Made by a program: the position numbers and the translations under genes. A stretch of DNA of 64,000 bases from NCBI GenBank assembly GCA_963576565.1, contig OY755046.1:49222786-49286785 (forward strand), written 5' to 3'. Shown one piece after another: positions 46,940 to 58,210 of the stretch. Below the pieces are notes generated by a model that was given only the letters and a program-made list of their open reading frames with translations, did no database searches and was not told where the DNA came from. This DNA comes from Aspidapion aeneum (Eukaryota; Arthropoda; Insecta; Coleoptera; Brentidae). The first letter of the stretch is position 1, and the number at the start of each line of letters is the position of its first letter.

Positions 46940-48732
46940 ATGGCTGTTTCTGTGAGTCGGTTGTCTGACATAAGGTACTTAGTCAAGGACGAATTAATCT
47001 ATGAGTTAACATGGAGAGGCATAGCCATTGGATCGGTGGAAGAAATGAAACAACAGCTTATGCTGATTAAGCAAAGAGAAAAGACTGATACAAGTATGAG
47101 ATACCCTCCGTATCCCTTTAAATTTGGCCAGGATGCTTTTAGCTGCATGAAGAAGCTTGATAGTCTGGTACCGCTGGTAGACAAGTTCGCTGGTACGAGT
47201 AAAGGGGGAGAGTTTAGAAAAATCGCTGTAAGGTTGGAACATGTGTTAGCCAGGATAAATAACATGAATCCGTCTAACTTTGAAGAAAGTCAAACCAAAG
47301 GCATACTGGTTGCGGAAACCTTGAGTTTGATTGGGAGGTTGCAGAGTCAAGCAACAGATTTATTAAGAGTTGGCGTGACCTCAGATGATGATGAAGCATC
47401 TGAAACCCAATCAACGAGTCGAAGCTCAGATCACTCGACAAATGTTGGCAACATTCCCAGCCAGTCTCAACTCCCGCAACCACAGCACTCGAGCACACAA
47501 ACAGCTCAACAGCCTACGAACCAACCGTCGGTCATTGCTCCAGTGCAAATGCAAGTGCTAACGAACCCAACTCAAGCACCAATACAGGCACCACTCCCTA
47601 TGCCGATTGAGAATTAGGGTACATCAGCTTTTCATTATCAACAACCGTCTACCGTTCCTTTGAGTTTGGCTGCCCTCCAAAGTAGCATAGCACCAATTGC
47701 TCAGTCACGACCATTTTTATGTTCGTCGCCAGTACCAATGTCAAGTGATCCTGGTACCTCATATCACGTTGCACCTGTACCTCCACATAAATGGAACTTA
47801 AAGTTTACAGGCGAGAGGGGTACAATCTCCGTCACCGCATTTTTCGAGAGAGTGGACGAGTTGAGTCAGGCTAGAGGAGTCAGCAAAAAGGTTTTACTGA
47901 ATTCGGGCATTAATCTTTTTGAAAAGTCAGCTTATACTTTTTACAAAGATGTACGTAGAGAAGTTCATACATGGGAACAGCTGGAACAGAGGTTCATGGC
48001 AGAATATCTTCCTTCTTCATATGGCGAGAAGCTATTGAAGGAGATTCAAAAACGTAAACAAGGCCCGGGAGAGTCTATAGGGACCTATATTGCTGTCATG
48101 AACACATATTTCCAAAGACTTGGCTGTCCTGTTTCCGAAGAGGCAAAATTAGCTATCGTCTTCAGAAATATAGCGGACATCTATAAGAAAGGGTTGATTG
48201 CTACTGAGGTCAATAGCCTATCACATTTAAAGGATCTGTGTCGTAGAATAGACCAGAGATATGGTTTAGAGGAGGAAAATTTTACATCTAGAAGAAACCA
48301 ATCAATCGAACCTGACTTGGCCTACGTTGACGTAGAGAGCGATTTTGACGATTTTTCAACAGGGGTTGATGCAATTCAAATATCAGGTGCCGGGACATCA
48401 AATCAACAGAATTTGAATATTCCTGATAATAGATTTAACAGAGATAGGCAACAGCCAGCAAGCAGTTTCGCTGCTAGAGCTGATAGAGATAGACAGCAAC
48501 CAGCTAGTGGTCAGTCTAGTGTAAATGACAGAGATGAACAACCACCACAAGGTGTTAGACCTGGTAGGGCGAATAGGGACGTGGTATGTTATAGATGCAA
48601 CCAAACGGGCACATGGCAATCGGGTGCGCATTACCTAGAGGTAAGCAGTGTTATTCGTGTGGACGAGCAGGGGTAACAGTAAGAGAATGTCGAAATTGTA
48701 ATCGTCAGGGAAACGGACCCAGGCGCTCGTAG
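46940..48732 (+). pseudogene. Gypsy gag, with one in-frame stop and one frame break
   Basis: Structural protein of the retrotransposon particle. The start ATG at 46940 has a good context (CACCATGG). The frame reads 225 codons to TAG at 47615-47617 and then continues in the same frame, with no new ATG, to 48676. The Gag homology segment is visible at about 47930-48200 (YKDVRREVHTWEQLEQRF, then AEYLPSS and GESIGTYI). Next comes a basic Arg/Asp/Gln repeat region and the start of a zinc knuckle (CYRC at about 48588). Near 48608, in a G run inside the knuckle, the frame shifts; the rest (second CYSC...C knuckle, then CRNC) continues in another frame to TAG at 48730-48732. The zinc-binding histidines are not where expected. 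As written no full Gag can be made, unless the amber codon is read through and the frame break is an error. Confidence 0.85.
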
Positions 48733-48755
48733 GTGGTCGACCTTCGAGTCAGCCT
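48708..48755 (+). promoter_or_regulatory. Programmed -1 ribosomal frameshift signal between gag and pol
   Basis: GGGAAAC at 48708-48714 lies in the gag frame as G GGA AAC. A slip of one base back places the ribosome in the pol frame, which is open from 48702. After a 6-nt spacer (GGACCC) comes a stem-loop at 48721-48755: AGGC/GCCT, CTCG/CGAG and AGGT/ACCT, with a GGTCG loop, one T-T mismatch and a small internal loop. The gag stop (48730-48732) is inside the stem. This is the classical architecture for making Gag-Pol. Confidence 0.8.
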
Positions 48756-51700
48756 GAACAAGCATCGACCGATAGGCTAACGTACGTTTTAGATTATGTG
48801 ATAAGTCATGCTCGTAAAGATGAGAGGCCTTATTTAGAAGTGGATGTGCTCGGAAATAAGTTATTAGGTTTGTTGGATTCCGGGGCTTCACGTACCTTTT
48901 TAGGGAATCATGGTTGGTCAATCATCGAGAGGTTTGGTTTTTCACTTGATACGACAAAGAAGACGAGTTGCATTGTGGCAAATGGTCAAAGCACGAGTAG
49001 TATTGGGACAGTACAGCTTCCTATGCGAGTTCAGGATAAATTTAGGTTAATAGAGGTCGTCGTCGTTCCTGAGTTGCCGCACACTCTGATTTTGGGATTA
49101 GATTTTTGGATTTCGATGGGGATAGTATCGAACTTAAGTACTAATGAGTGGCACTTTGCCGATAATAAAGATGTGATTTGTTCTTTGGAAACATCAGACC
49201 AACAAACTACTCTTTCGCCTTATGAATCAGAACGACTAGAGGAATTGGTCGATAAATATAAGACTATTATGGGTGACTCACTAGGATGTACAGACAGGGT
49301 AGAGCATAAGATCACAACAGATGCAGCACCGATAAGACAACGTTCATATAAGGTCTCACCGGTCATTCAAAAACTTATTGATGACGAAATCGACGAAATG
49401 CTGAAAATGGATGTGATAGAACGTAGTAGTAGTTCATGGGCTTCACCAGTGGTAATGGTTCAAAAGAAAAACACAAAGAAATATCGTTTCTGTGTAGACT
49501 ACCGCAAATTGAACTCAGTGACGGCGCGTGATAGTTATCCTTTACCACTCGTATCCGAGACTCTTGACAAGTTGAAAGATGCTAAGTACTTGTCAACTTT
49601 AGATATTAAGAGTGCTTATTGGCAAGTACCAATGGAAGAATCATCGAAGCCACTAACAGCATTCATCTGTCGACGAGGTCTCTTCCAATTTAAGCGGTTA
49701 CCATTTGGTCTTCATAATGCACCTGCAACTTGGCAGAGACTCATAGATAGCATCATAGGAAACGATTTAGACCCCTACGTGTACGTATATCTCGACGACC
49801 TCGTAATTGTCACACAGAGCTTTTCTGAACATCTTAGAATTCTTGAGGAAGTCCTACGAAGATTGCAGAATGCAAAGATAACGGTAAGTTGGGAGAAATG
49901 CCAACTGTGTAGGCCAGAAATGACTTATTTAGGTTTCGTAGTGGACCGTCGAGGCATCCGAGTGGACCCTAATAAAATTAGAGCCATGTTAGAGCTCCAG
50001 AGGCCAAGAACTGTCAGAGAAGTTCGTAGAGTTGTAGGTACAATATCCTGGTATAGACGTTTCATAGAGAATTTTTCAGCGATAATAGCTCCGATTACAG
50101 CTCTAACTAAGAAAAATCAAAAGTTCGATTGGACTCCAGACTGCGAAAAGGCATTTATTAAGATTAAGGAACTTTTAGTGACTGCACCGATTCTTACATG
50201 TCCAGATTATACCAAGGAATTTGTCAATCAAACAGACGCCTCAGGATATGGAATAGGAGCATGTTTAACGCAGCCTTATCCTGAAGGAGACAAAGTCATA
50301 TGCTATTTGAGTCGATCTTTGACTAAGCAAGAACGTGTTTACACGACCACCGAGCGAGAATGTTTGGCATTGGTTTGGGCGATAGAGAAGCTCCGGCCTT
50401 ATATTGAGGGGATCTCATTTAAGGTCATAACAGATCATTTTAGCTTAAAATGGCTTCATAGCTTAAAAGAGCCCAGTGGAAGACTTGCTCGTTGGTCTGT
50501 AAAACTGCAGCAATATGATTTTGAAGTAATCCATCGGAAAGGGAAAGATTTAGTTGTCCCGGACATGTTGTCTCGTGCAGTACCCATGATTGATACAATT
50601 TCGCAGCCCAGAGACGTTTCAACAGCAATTAAAGATCGATGGTACCAAAAGATGGTAAAGAGAGTCGTAGAATCACCGTTAAAGTTTATGAACTGGAGAT
50701 ACACTGATAATAAGTTGTATAAATATGTCAAACAAGAATACCCTCAACTTTCACCATCTAACGAATATTGGAAAGAGGTAGTCCCCAAAGATCATAGGCG
50801 TAGAATTATTGGAGAAGCTCACGATCCTCCTACCGCAGGACATATGGGTGTGTATAAAACCTTCCACAGACTGGCAGAAAAATATTATTGGCCAAAAATG
50901 CGCCAGGACGTGGCAACTTTTGTAAAGAAATGCTTTGTCTGTGCGGCTCATAAAGGTGATACACAAGGTGTATCTGATCAGATGATATCTCACCCAAAAC
51001 CAACTCGTCCTTGGGAAATTATTTCAACAGATTTATGTGGACCCCTACCTCGTTCGACAAAGGGTAATTGCTGGATTCTCGTCGTTACGGACTATTTGAG
51101 TAAGTTTTCCTTAGTTTTTCCAATGCGAACAGCCCCTACTCAAGCTGTTGTCAGGCATCTTGAGGAGCAAGTATTTATGGTCTTCGGAGTGCCCCGTTTG
51201 ATACTTTGTGATAATGGCCCTCAGTACAAAAGTAATGAGTTTAAGCGTTTTGCTGAGAGTTATCAGGTTAAAATTCAGTATAATCCGTATTATCACCCCA
51301 GAGCGAATCCAACAGAAAGGACGAATCGTACGTTAAAAACCATGTTATGTTGTTATGTGAAAGACAACCACAGGAAGTGGGACGAACAAATACATAAACT
51401 TGCCTGCGCGATTCGTACTGCAACCCATGAGACAACCAGGATGTCTCCTTTCTTTGTTAATTTTGGTAGAAATATGTGTCTGTCAGGAAAAGATTACTCC
51501 AACCCAGTGTTGTTATCTGAAGAGAATGGTGTACAATCTGCAGCTAAAAGTAAGAACGAAGGTTTCCGGAAGCTCTATGCAGATGTTAAGAGAAGGTTAG
51601 AGGTGGCAGGAGAGAAAAACGTAGTTCAGTATAATTTGCGTACAAGGGTACCCAACTTTGTTGTGGGTCAGCGTGTTTGGAAGAAAAATTATGTTTTGTC

Positions 51701-51872
51701 AGATGCTGCGAAGTTTTTCTCGAAGAAGTTAGCACCGAAATTCGTTGGTCCTTATGTGATTAGGAATAAAATTTCTCCATGGATATTTGAGCTTCAGGAA
51801 CCATCGGGTAAAGTACTACCAGGGAGTTGGCATGCCAAAGACCTTAAGTCGGCAGCGGACCTCTCCGATTAA
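48714..51872 (+). CDS. Gypsy Pol: protease, reverse transcriptase, RNase H, integrase
   Basis: 1052 codons if entered by the -1 slip at 48714; without the slip the first usable codon would be GTG at 48798. Aspartic protease: LLDSGAS (Asp codon 48876). Reverse transcriptase: FCVDYRKLN and the YLDD box at 49788-49799. RNase H: QTDASGYG (Asp 50235), ERECLALVWAI and TDHFSLKWL. Integrase: an HHCC zinc segment (AHDPPTAGHMG...CFVCAAHK), catalytic Asp 51030 (STDLCGPLP), Asp 51210 (CDNGPQ) and Glu 51315 (ANPTERTNR), with 34 residues between the last two. A GPY/F-like KFVGPYVI segment lies near the C-terminus. No chromodomain follows. It stops at 51872, 35 bp before the right LTR. The frame is intact, in contrast to gag. 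Confidence 0.95.
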   Translation, partial: RTQALVGGRPSSQPEQASTDRLTYVLDYVISHARKDERPYLEVDVLGNKLLGLLDSGASRTFLGNHGWSIIERFGFSLDTTKKTSCIVANGQSTSSIGTVQLPMRVQDKFRLIEVVVVPELPHTLILGLDFWISMGIVSNLSTNEWHFADNKDVICSLETSDQQTTLSPYESERLEELVDKYKTIMGDSLGCTDRVEHKITTDAAPIRQRSYKVSPVIQKLIDDEIDEMLKMDVIERSSSSWASPVVMVQKKNTKKYRFCVDYRKLNSVTARDSYPLPLVSETLDKLKDAKYLSTLDIKSAYWQVPMEESSKPLTAFICRRGLFQFKRLPFGLHNAPATWQRLIDSIIGNDLDPYVYVYLDDLVIVTQSFSEHLRILEEVLRRLQNAKITVSWEKCQLCRPEMTYLGFVVDRRGIRVDPNKIRAMLELQRPRTVREVRRVVGTISWYRRFIENFSAIIAPITALTKKNQKFDWTPDCEKAFIKIKELLVTAPILTCPDYTKEFVNQTDASGYGIGACLTQPYPEGDKVICYLSRSLTKQERVYTTTERECLALVWAIEKLRPYIEGISFKVITDHFSLKWLHSLKEPSGRLARWSVKLQQYDFEVIHRKGKDLVVPDMLSRAVPMIDTISQPRDVSTAIKDRWYQKMVKRVVESPLKFMNWRYTDNKLYKYVKQEYPQLSPSNEYWKEVVPKDHRRRIIGEAHDPPTAGHMGVYKTFHRLAEKYYWPKMRQDVATFVKKCFVCAAHKGDTQGVSDQMISHPKPTRPWEIISTDLCGPLPRSTKGNCWILVVTDYLSKFSLVFPMRTAPTQAVVRHLEEQVFMVFGVPRLILCDNGPQYKSNEFKRFAESYQVKIQYNPYYHPRANPTERTNRTLKTMLCCYVKDNHRKWDEQIHKLACAIRTATHETTRMSPFFVNFGRNMCLSGKDYSNPVLLSEENGVQSAAKSKNEGFRKLYADVKRRLEVAGEKNVVQYNLRTRVPNFVVGQRVWKKNYVLSDAAKFFSKKLAPKFVGPYVIRNKISPWIFELQEPSGKVLPGSWHAKDLKSAADLSD

Positions 51873-51892
51873 CCTTTTAGGTTAATCGTCTT

Positions 51893-51907
51893 GAAGTTGG
51901 GGGGGGA
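51893..51907 (+). other. Gypsy polypurine tract
   Basis: A G-rich run (GAAGTTGGGGGGGGA) directly before the right LTR, expected to prime plus-strand DNA synthesis. Confidence 0.8.
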
Positions 51908-54900
51908 TTATGTAACGTGTCATTTTTACGTTTAGGACAACGTTACATATTTGTTTATTTAGGTAAATAATCAAGGCTCTTTGATTCGTCTTTCTGTACA
52001 CAAATCAAGGGTATTTTATAGAGCTAGGTTTGGAGGTTATATAGTGTCCAAAAAGTTACCTTATAAAGGAGACATTCCATCGAATTACTGTGGACACTAC
52101 GCACACCGTATTATCCGGACATCGTAATTGGAATTTAAGATCACAGGTTTCGGGAAAATCACATAAAAACTTTTGATTGTTTTGTTTATTTCTGTAGTTT
52201 CGTCGTGTACTTGACGTTCATAAAGTTAAACAGCTGTTATGCTGGGGAATGGCGGCGTTGCCGCATCACAAATGGATTCAGTAACAGGAAGGAAACATTT
52301 AGATGAACATTTCATTCCCTTACGTTTATTTTCGAGGATATTGGGACAATCCGAACCTCATAGCTAGTTGTGACAGCACGAAAACATATTTAGGCCCACG
52401 GTTTTACCAGTAACAACCGAGGCTCCGCCACTTTGATATCTTTATTAATTTGATAGGGAAAGGATAAAATAAATACGAGTTATGCACTTTTGTAAATGGG
52501 AGATGGACGAGGGATAAAAACCAAGACTAAAAGAATAAACGAAATCGTGTGAGTTAACATCTGAACACTCTTGTGCCTGTAAGCAGTAGTTCAGTGTGTA
52601 TTTTTGGGTTCAGGTTCAGAAACAACTTTATTACTGTAGAAATGTTTTACAAAAATGGCGTTAAACCATATGAATATTAGAGAAAACATTTATAAAGAGC
52701 GAAGGAAACTTTTGACTAAGACTGTAACTGGAGTGCAACTAAATTCTGCGCTCAGTATAGCTTTACTCATATGGGAATTGGTTGAGTGTTCGAATATTCC
52801 TGGGTTTGATGCATGCCCTGATCTCCAGTAATTGATTTTACAGTTGATGGTTTCAATGCTGAGCTTCTACTTGCTATGTCGGCAAGGGTCCGGTAGGCAA
52901 ATGTTCGGTCTATGTATGGAGGGTGTCTCGACGTCCTTGTTATAAAAATTCCAACCGTGGAAATAGATCCGACAACACCTCAATGTGCGTTTTACCTAAT
53001 TGCAATGTCCCCTTGGTCGGTGCTGCCCCCTATATACCTGTATAGAACTATTGCTGTATTTCCTCATTGGTTAGTTTGAAAACCGCGGGTTTTTTCTTCC
53101 AGTCTTGCCACTGAAGGTAGAGATTTATTTTTGGCGAAAAAGTTTTTTATAAATAGGTTTGCATCCTTTATTTGAATTTAACCGGGAAGATTAGGTTGGT
53201 ACTATTGCGTTTTACCGTCCCCACTCCCCACCAAATTTACAAAACGGTTTCCGGCCACTTCATTATTCTGGTATTCTCGACGAAGTGCTTTGTCTCTCTT
53301 TGCTAACAAATTTTGGCTGGGTCAACAACAGTTTCTGGGATCGCCTTTGTTTTTGGTTTTGGCACTGCAGCGAATTGTAGGAGATATCCCAGAAACTGTA
53401 CAAGTGAGTCCGTCGTGTCTAGGGTAGTCTAGAGTGACGCTCGCACCCTGTTTGAGGGGAATTTAAGTCGGCCTACGCCATTTGTACGGAAAGAGCAGCG
53501 GTAAGTTCGATTTTATTTTTTTTCATTTTTTTTTATTTGAGTACTCTTCAAGATAATATTTGCCTCCTAAATTGTAGTTATTTTTCGTGTGAAATGTACT
53601 TTTTTTGACAACAGACGTGGGGAATTTTTGGCGTTTTTATATTTTTCTTTTAACCACGTGTTGGATAAAAACTATATATTGTTTTTCTCCTTTGTCTACA
53701 GCCCTGTCCATTCCATCGGCAGCGGTGCTGGACGCTGGTGGGAAGCCGGACGAGCCAGTTCTAACCCTGGGAAAGGTACGTAGGGTTATTTTAGTTCATC
53801 TGTTTAAATCTGCTGTATTTTATTGAGTCGACATGGGGTTCTCCAGGAAACTGAAACATTTCATTTTCCACAGGGTTTTTATGCTCGGGCAAGAAGCCAG
53901 CAACCTTTTGACCACCATGTGCTGCCCTAGCATCATGTGCTGAGCGGGCACGAGGGGAGACGCGGGCATTGCCGGAACAGCAGTAGCAGGAGTATGTCGG
54001 GAAACCTACAACACTTCCAGGTTTACCAAATAAACACCAATAATTACTAAATAATTCAAGGACCAAGGTAGGAGCAAGCCTTTAGACATAACCATTTCAT
54101 ATAATTTTTTCAATATAATTTGGACAATCTTTTCATATAAATTTTTAATATAATTTAGACGTAATCTTTCATATATAATTTTTTATAGTATAATTTCAAC
54201 ATTGCTTGTAAACGCAAGGTAACGGTATGACGTCATAACCACAATTTTGCGGCGTATTTACTATATTGACTTGTCTTCCTTGATTTCATTTATTTAAGAC
54301 AATTTCTCCTGTGAAATTTGGAGTGCCTTGCTATTTTGGCCCGAACTTGTTTAATTTTTTTAGCATATTTCATGTTTCTAATCTTAACTTCAGCCCTTAA
54401 AATATACAAGATGAACTAAATTTTTGTATTATTTGTGCAACCCAGTGACCAACTTTGCGGAGACAAAAGAGAGATGAGATTATATGTTTTAGCGGTTTCC
54501 TTACATTGCTCTACTTCATGGGGTGGATCTCGGACTGGGTTGCTGTCTGTCTCATTCTACCCAATGTAGAATGATGACAGCAGATATTTGGTCCAGATCT
54601 CCCCTATGATGGAACGATTGTGGAAGTGTATTTTTTTTAACAATCATTTATGTAACCGAGTCTCACACTACTGACTCAGATGTAGGTACACTATGACCTG
54701 TTAAAGGAGTCCATCTACCTGTAAAGTGCTTCTAGTTTTGTCATTTTGATTCAGTTAAAAATCTTTTAAAATTTTATCTCGTTTATTAGTCAATTTTTTT
54801 TGGTTTTTTTAATTACACAAATACTCGGGAAGCCTCGGAAGTAGGTAGAATTTCATTGTTTAGCTACAACGTTTGGGTTGAACTGTATTTTATTTAAGAT

Positions 54901-55180
54901 CTTCTTTGTAAAACATTGGTATTAAATAATGTGGCGCACTTAAAATTTTCTTATTTCTGAACCCCCCCCTTCTCCACTGTATAAAAGTTACCGGGCATAT
55001 CAATGTTTTACCTAGCTGGAAAATATAGTTCTGCTTCCAGATATTTGTTTAATTATTCAATGGTTTTGTTGTGTCACAAAATGGTGGCAACGTCTTCAAG
55101 CTGCCACAAATGTCACACAACGCATTTTAATAGGCCACAAATTGGCGCCCAAACGTGATGTTTATTTAATAAGGCCACAA
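51908..55180 (+). repeat. Gypsy 3' LTR, 3273 bp
   Basis: Counterpart of 38309-41607. Against the left LTR it lacks 37 bp near 54671 (between two copies of ACACTACT), has about 14 extra bases near 52830, and shows scattered substitutions. It retains the exon-like splice sites and the serial end units. It is followed at once by ACCCA (55181-55185). Confidence 0.95.
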
Positions 55181-55330
55181 ACCCAATCTAATTTTGGCAA
55201 AATTTAAGTTTTATCAAATTCGGAAATTTGTTGAGGCCTTTTGGAATACAGTGTCATAATTTGACCATATGAAATAGGCGTAGGCATTTTATGTGGCGCC
55301 TTGTGTACCTGGGCGACGATCTAATATTTG
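55181..55330 (-). pseudogene. Tc1-like transposase relic, N-terminal part
   Basis: Minus-strand reading of the sequence right of the gypsy element contains an SEFDK-like block followed by decayed codons leading into the G-W of the helix-turn-helix that continues at 38308. The upstream limit is unclear. From 55331 to about 55900 I recognise nothing. Confidence 0.5.
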
Positions 55331-55899
55331 ATAGAATATTTTTTGAAAACTCGTTTTGTCAAAATAAAACATGAGGACATCTTGGTCCTAGAGACTATAT
55401 TAAAACAATTCAATGAACCGCCCTTTTGTCTAAGCAACGCACGTTATCCTTCGCCCAAATAAAGAAGACGAACTTAAAAACAAATCTTTTCTTTTTGCAG
55501 GTAGTTTATTCCTCAAAGAGCAGTAAAACCGTGTTGGATACGCGTTTGTTATGGACAAATAAAATATTATCCTACAGTGCACCAGGAATGGTATAGTTTA
55601 TCATGCGACCTAGTAAAACTAAATAATGTAAATTGGTGGCACAGTCACTCCTAAAGTTTCCATTGCATATTTTATGATATTAGAGTCACAGTGTTGGATG
55701 TGTTGTTGCAGCAAGGACAGGTCTCGTTCCTCAGAAAGTCATCATCGCAAAATTTAAATCTTTATTATTATTATATTAGAAGTAGTTCTATTTACTCAGG
55801 GAATATCCTTAGTTTTCAGGACTTTTTATTATTTGCTGTTGTTATAACAATTACAAAATTTTCTACACCATCTTAACGGTGCTCGACTAGCAATAAAAT

Positions 55900-56785
55900 G
55901 CACAATGGAAATTGAAAAAGATTCGGCCCTACCGTTTTTGGATATTCTTGTCAAATGCATAGATAAAAACATTCAAACAACTGTATGCAATGTAGTCCAA
56001 GGTATTGAAAACAGGGACGGAGGTGTCGAATCGGCAAGGCAGAAAGAAAGCAATAACGATAACAAACTAATTACCTACCTAGGTAGATAATAAAAGAAAG
56101 CAAGATTCACGGCGATTGTGCTGGACGGTCGATAATAAATTCGACCTATTTCTCCCTATGTTCGCAGTAACTCGCACCGGGACAGTACCCACATTTTTAG
56201 TCTAATCATCATTTAAGAGCCTTAAATATTTATAAGTAATATTAATGAGTTAACCACAAAAATCTGGAACACTAAAGAGGGCCTACAACAGAATAGGTTC
56301 TCCGAGAAATTATTAAAATCAACGATCTCTAAAATTAAAAATAAACAAATTCTCAAAATATTAATCCATTGGGAGTTATTAACATTCCAAATGTTCAAGG
56401 GATTCCAGAAAACATAAGACGAATAACCGAATTCTGTCATATTAAAATAGGATTTTTATCGCGAAATACGATAAGGAGTTTTTTGGCTAAAAAAACAGAA
56501 AATCCCTCAAATAATAAGAAATGCATGTACCAAATCCCGCGTAAGTGTGGCAAATCATTAGGAGAAACGGGTTACAGAAAAGAAACATCAAAAAAATACC
56601 CAAGCAAAAGATATTGATAAATCCGGTTTAGCCGATCATGCGTGGTCAAATGATAACAGAAGTTATGCATAAGAAACACTAACGAAAACGAAAGTTTATT
56701 AAAGCTGCATTTATAATTCAGATTAAAGAAGTTTTTAGTCAACCAAGCGCGGACATACCAAACATATGGAAACCAATCCTTATGG
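55900..56785 (+). pseudogene. Penelope-like element relic (RT end plus GIY-YIG endonuclease)
   Basis: At 55905 the segment EKDSALPFLDILVK matches the block after the catalytic part of Penelope-like reverse transcriptases. At 56369-56617 follow VINIPNVQGIPENIRRI, then CMYQIPRKCGKSLGETGYR, the start of a GIY-YIG nuclease (CG...GET), with the 'YI' of YIGET missing. Across a frame break come SGLADHAWSNDN-like codons near 56630 and the C-terminal RKFIKAAFIIQ... near 56690. The reading frame is broken several times. The last codons are interrupted by the hAT element and resume at 57856 (LMKNKLLRNKNGTG). Non-functional. Confidence 0.75.
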
Positions 56786-57855
56786 CAGCGATTCTTAAAC
56801 TGGGTTCCGCGGAACCCCAGGGTCCTGCAAAGCGATAATTAGGGTTCCGCAACAAGTTAATAAAATAAAAAAATATTTGGGGTATTACCCAAAACTTAAA
56901 TAATTAATAGTTTCATGTTGCAAATAAAATAAATATTCTTAAAAAAGTAAAGTAAGTTTGGGAATCGCACATCTGCTTGCTTTGCGAAGTGAACTGATGG
57001 TGATTAAAGATTTTTCTTAATGACTCTTAATTTCAATTGTCATCAAGAATAACTGATGTAAAGAGGCTACAATGTTTGGCATTTCTTGCCGATATCTTTT
57101 CAAGTTTTAAAGAATTAAACTTATCAATTTGGGAAACTTCTGGCACAGTTATATCTAAAATATATATATGGGAATCTTGTCTATATAGAGGAGTAACTGA
57201 GTGCTTTCCAACACTGCCTGATTTTGTGTCCGAATTAAAGAGTCCAGCAGAATTAATCACTTCTGAGGTAACCAACCATCTTCAGAAACTGCAAGTTTCA
57301 ATCAAAGAATATTTTCCAAGGCAAGAAGAGGATCTTGATTGGGTTCGCAATCTGTTCTCAGTCCCAGTCGAAAAAGCTCATCAAACTCTAATTGTAAAAC
57401 AAACTGAAGAGCTGATGGAAACCTTAAAACTACTTTTAATTCGGCATCTTTGGCCCAGCTAATTTTGCTCTTAAAAAAATTTTGCTTTTTGCTACAACTT
57501 ACCGTTGTGAAGTAGGGTTTTCAAGGCATGCTCTAACAAAAAACGACTTAAAAAATAAACTAAATCCTAAAGCAGATATGCGCATACCACGTTCAAACAT
57601 TGAACCCGACATTGAAAAACTTATCTCAACAAACAGGCCCATACTTATTTTTGTATTTTAATTGTTTCCGAATTATTAATATATTAATATATAACGTACT
57701 CTTTATTTGGAACCTTAAAGAGTAGTGTTAATGTCGATTTGTTTACACAAAACCAAACATTATGTCTTATATTTAAGTACTTAGGGTAGGGGTTAACTAG
57801 CAAAAAAAAAGCAAGCTTTAGTGTTCACCACTTTACAAAAGTTTGAGAACCACTG
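56786..57855 (+). mobile_element. hAT element with 8-bp target duplication
   Basis: Termini CAGCGATTCTTAAACT and, inverted, AGTTTGAGAACCACTG are the CAGTGGTTCTCAAACT type of hAT ends. The flanking octamers CCTTATGG (56778-56785) and CCTTATGA (57856-57863) form the 8-bp target duplication expected for hAT. At 1070 bp it is internally deleted and keeps only the 3' half of the transposase. It sits inside the Penelope-like relic. Confidence 0.9.
57033..57660 (+). pseudogene. hAT transposase, C-terminal half
   Basis: From about 57040 the frame reads RLQCLAFLADIFSSFKELNL, then ...WESCLYRG..., FPTLPDFVSELKS and DLDWVRNLFSVPVEKAHQTL, to a stop at 57462. After a frame break come LKKILLFATTYRCEVGFSR and NPKADMRIPRSNIEPDIEKL near 57470-57630. 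These are the blocks of SCAND3/ZBED-related hAT transposases up to the dimerisation domain. The N-terminal zinc finger and the first catalytic Asp region are absent, so the copy cannot mobilise itself. Confidence 0.75.
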
Positions 57856-58210
57856 CCTTATGAAAAACAAGCTTCTTAGGAATAAAAATGGAACGGGCCG
57901 TCAAGTGCAAATCAAGTAGTAGTAGCCGAAACCGAACCGAAACGTCATGTTTAAAATAAATAAAGATATTGGAACTTGTAAATTCTGTGCCTATTCTTTA
58001 CTTAGTGCAATAACACTGGTCGGTCTCACGAGCTGAAGTACTTTTTACACATATTTCACATATGTTTTCAGAATTTTTCTATCAGGCAGGGTTTCAAAGT
58101 GACAAAACTATAAAATTTTGCGAAAGTGTATATATTATGAAAAATTAAGTACAAAGTGATATATTTACTTGGAAAATGTAGTCATATATGACTTTCGACT
58201 GTATTTTGCA

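Larger units (their letters stand above)
38309..55180 (+). mobile_element. Ty3/gypsy retrotransposon with giant (3.3-kb) LTRs
   Basis: A 16.9-kb element: left LTR 38309-41607, primer-binding site, 5.3-kb leader, gag, pol, polypurine tract, right LTR 51908-55180, flanked by ACCCA duplications. The pol order (protease, reverse transcriptase, RNase H, integrase) and the ANPTER integrase block place it in Ty3/gypsy. There is no chromodomain and no envelope frame. Gag is damaged at two points while pol is open. The LTRs differ by a 37-bp deletion, a 14-bp insertion and scattered substitutions, so it is not brand new. From memory, Woot of Tribolium castaneum is a gypsy-class element with LTRs of similar size; relationship not tested. 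Confidence 0.95.

Noticed and set aside
50440..51600. Minus-strand and out-of-frame ORFs over gypsy pol
   Set aside because: All lie over the intact pol frame and have no independent support.
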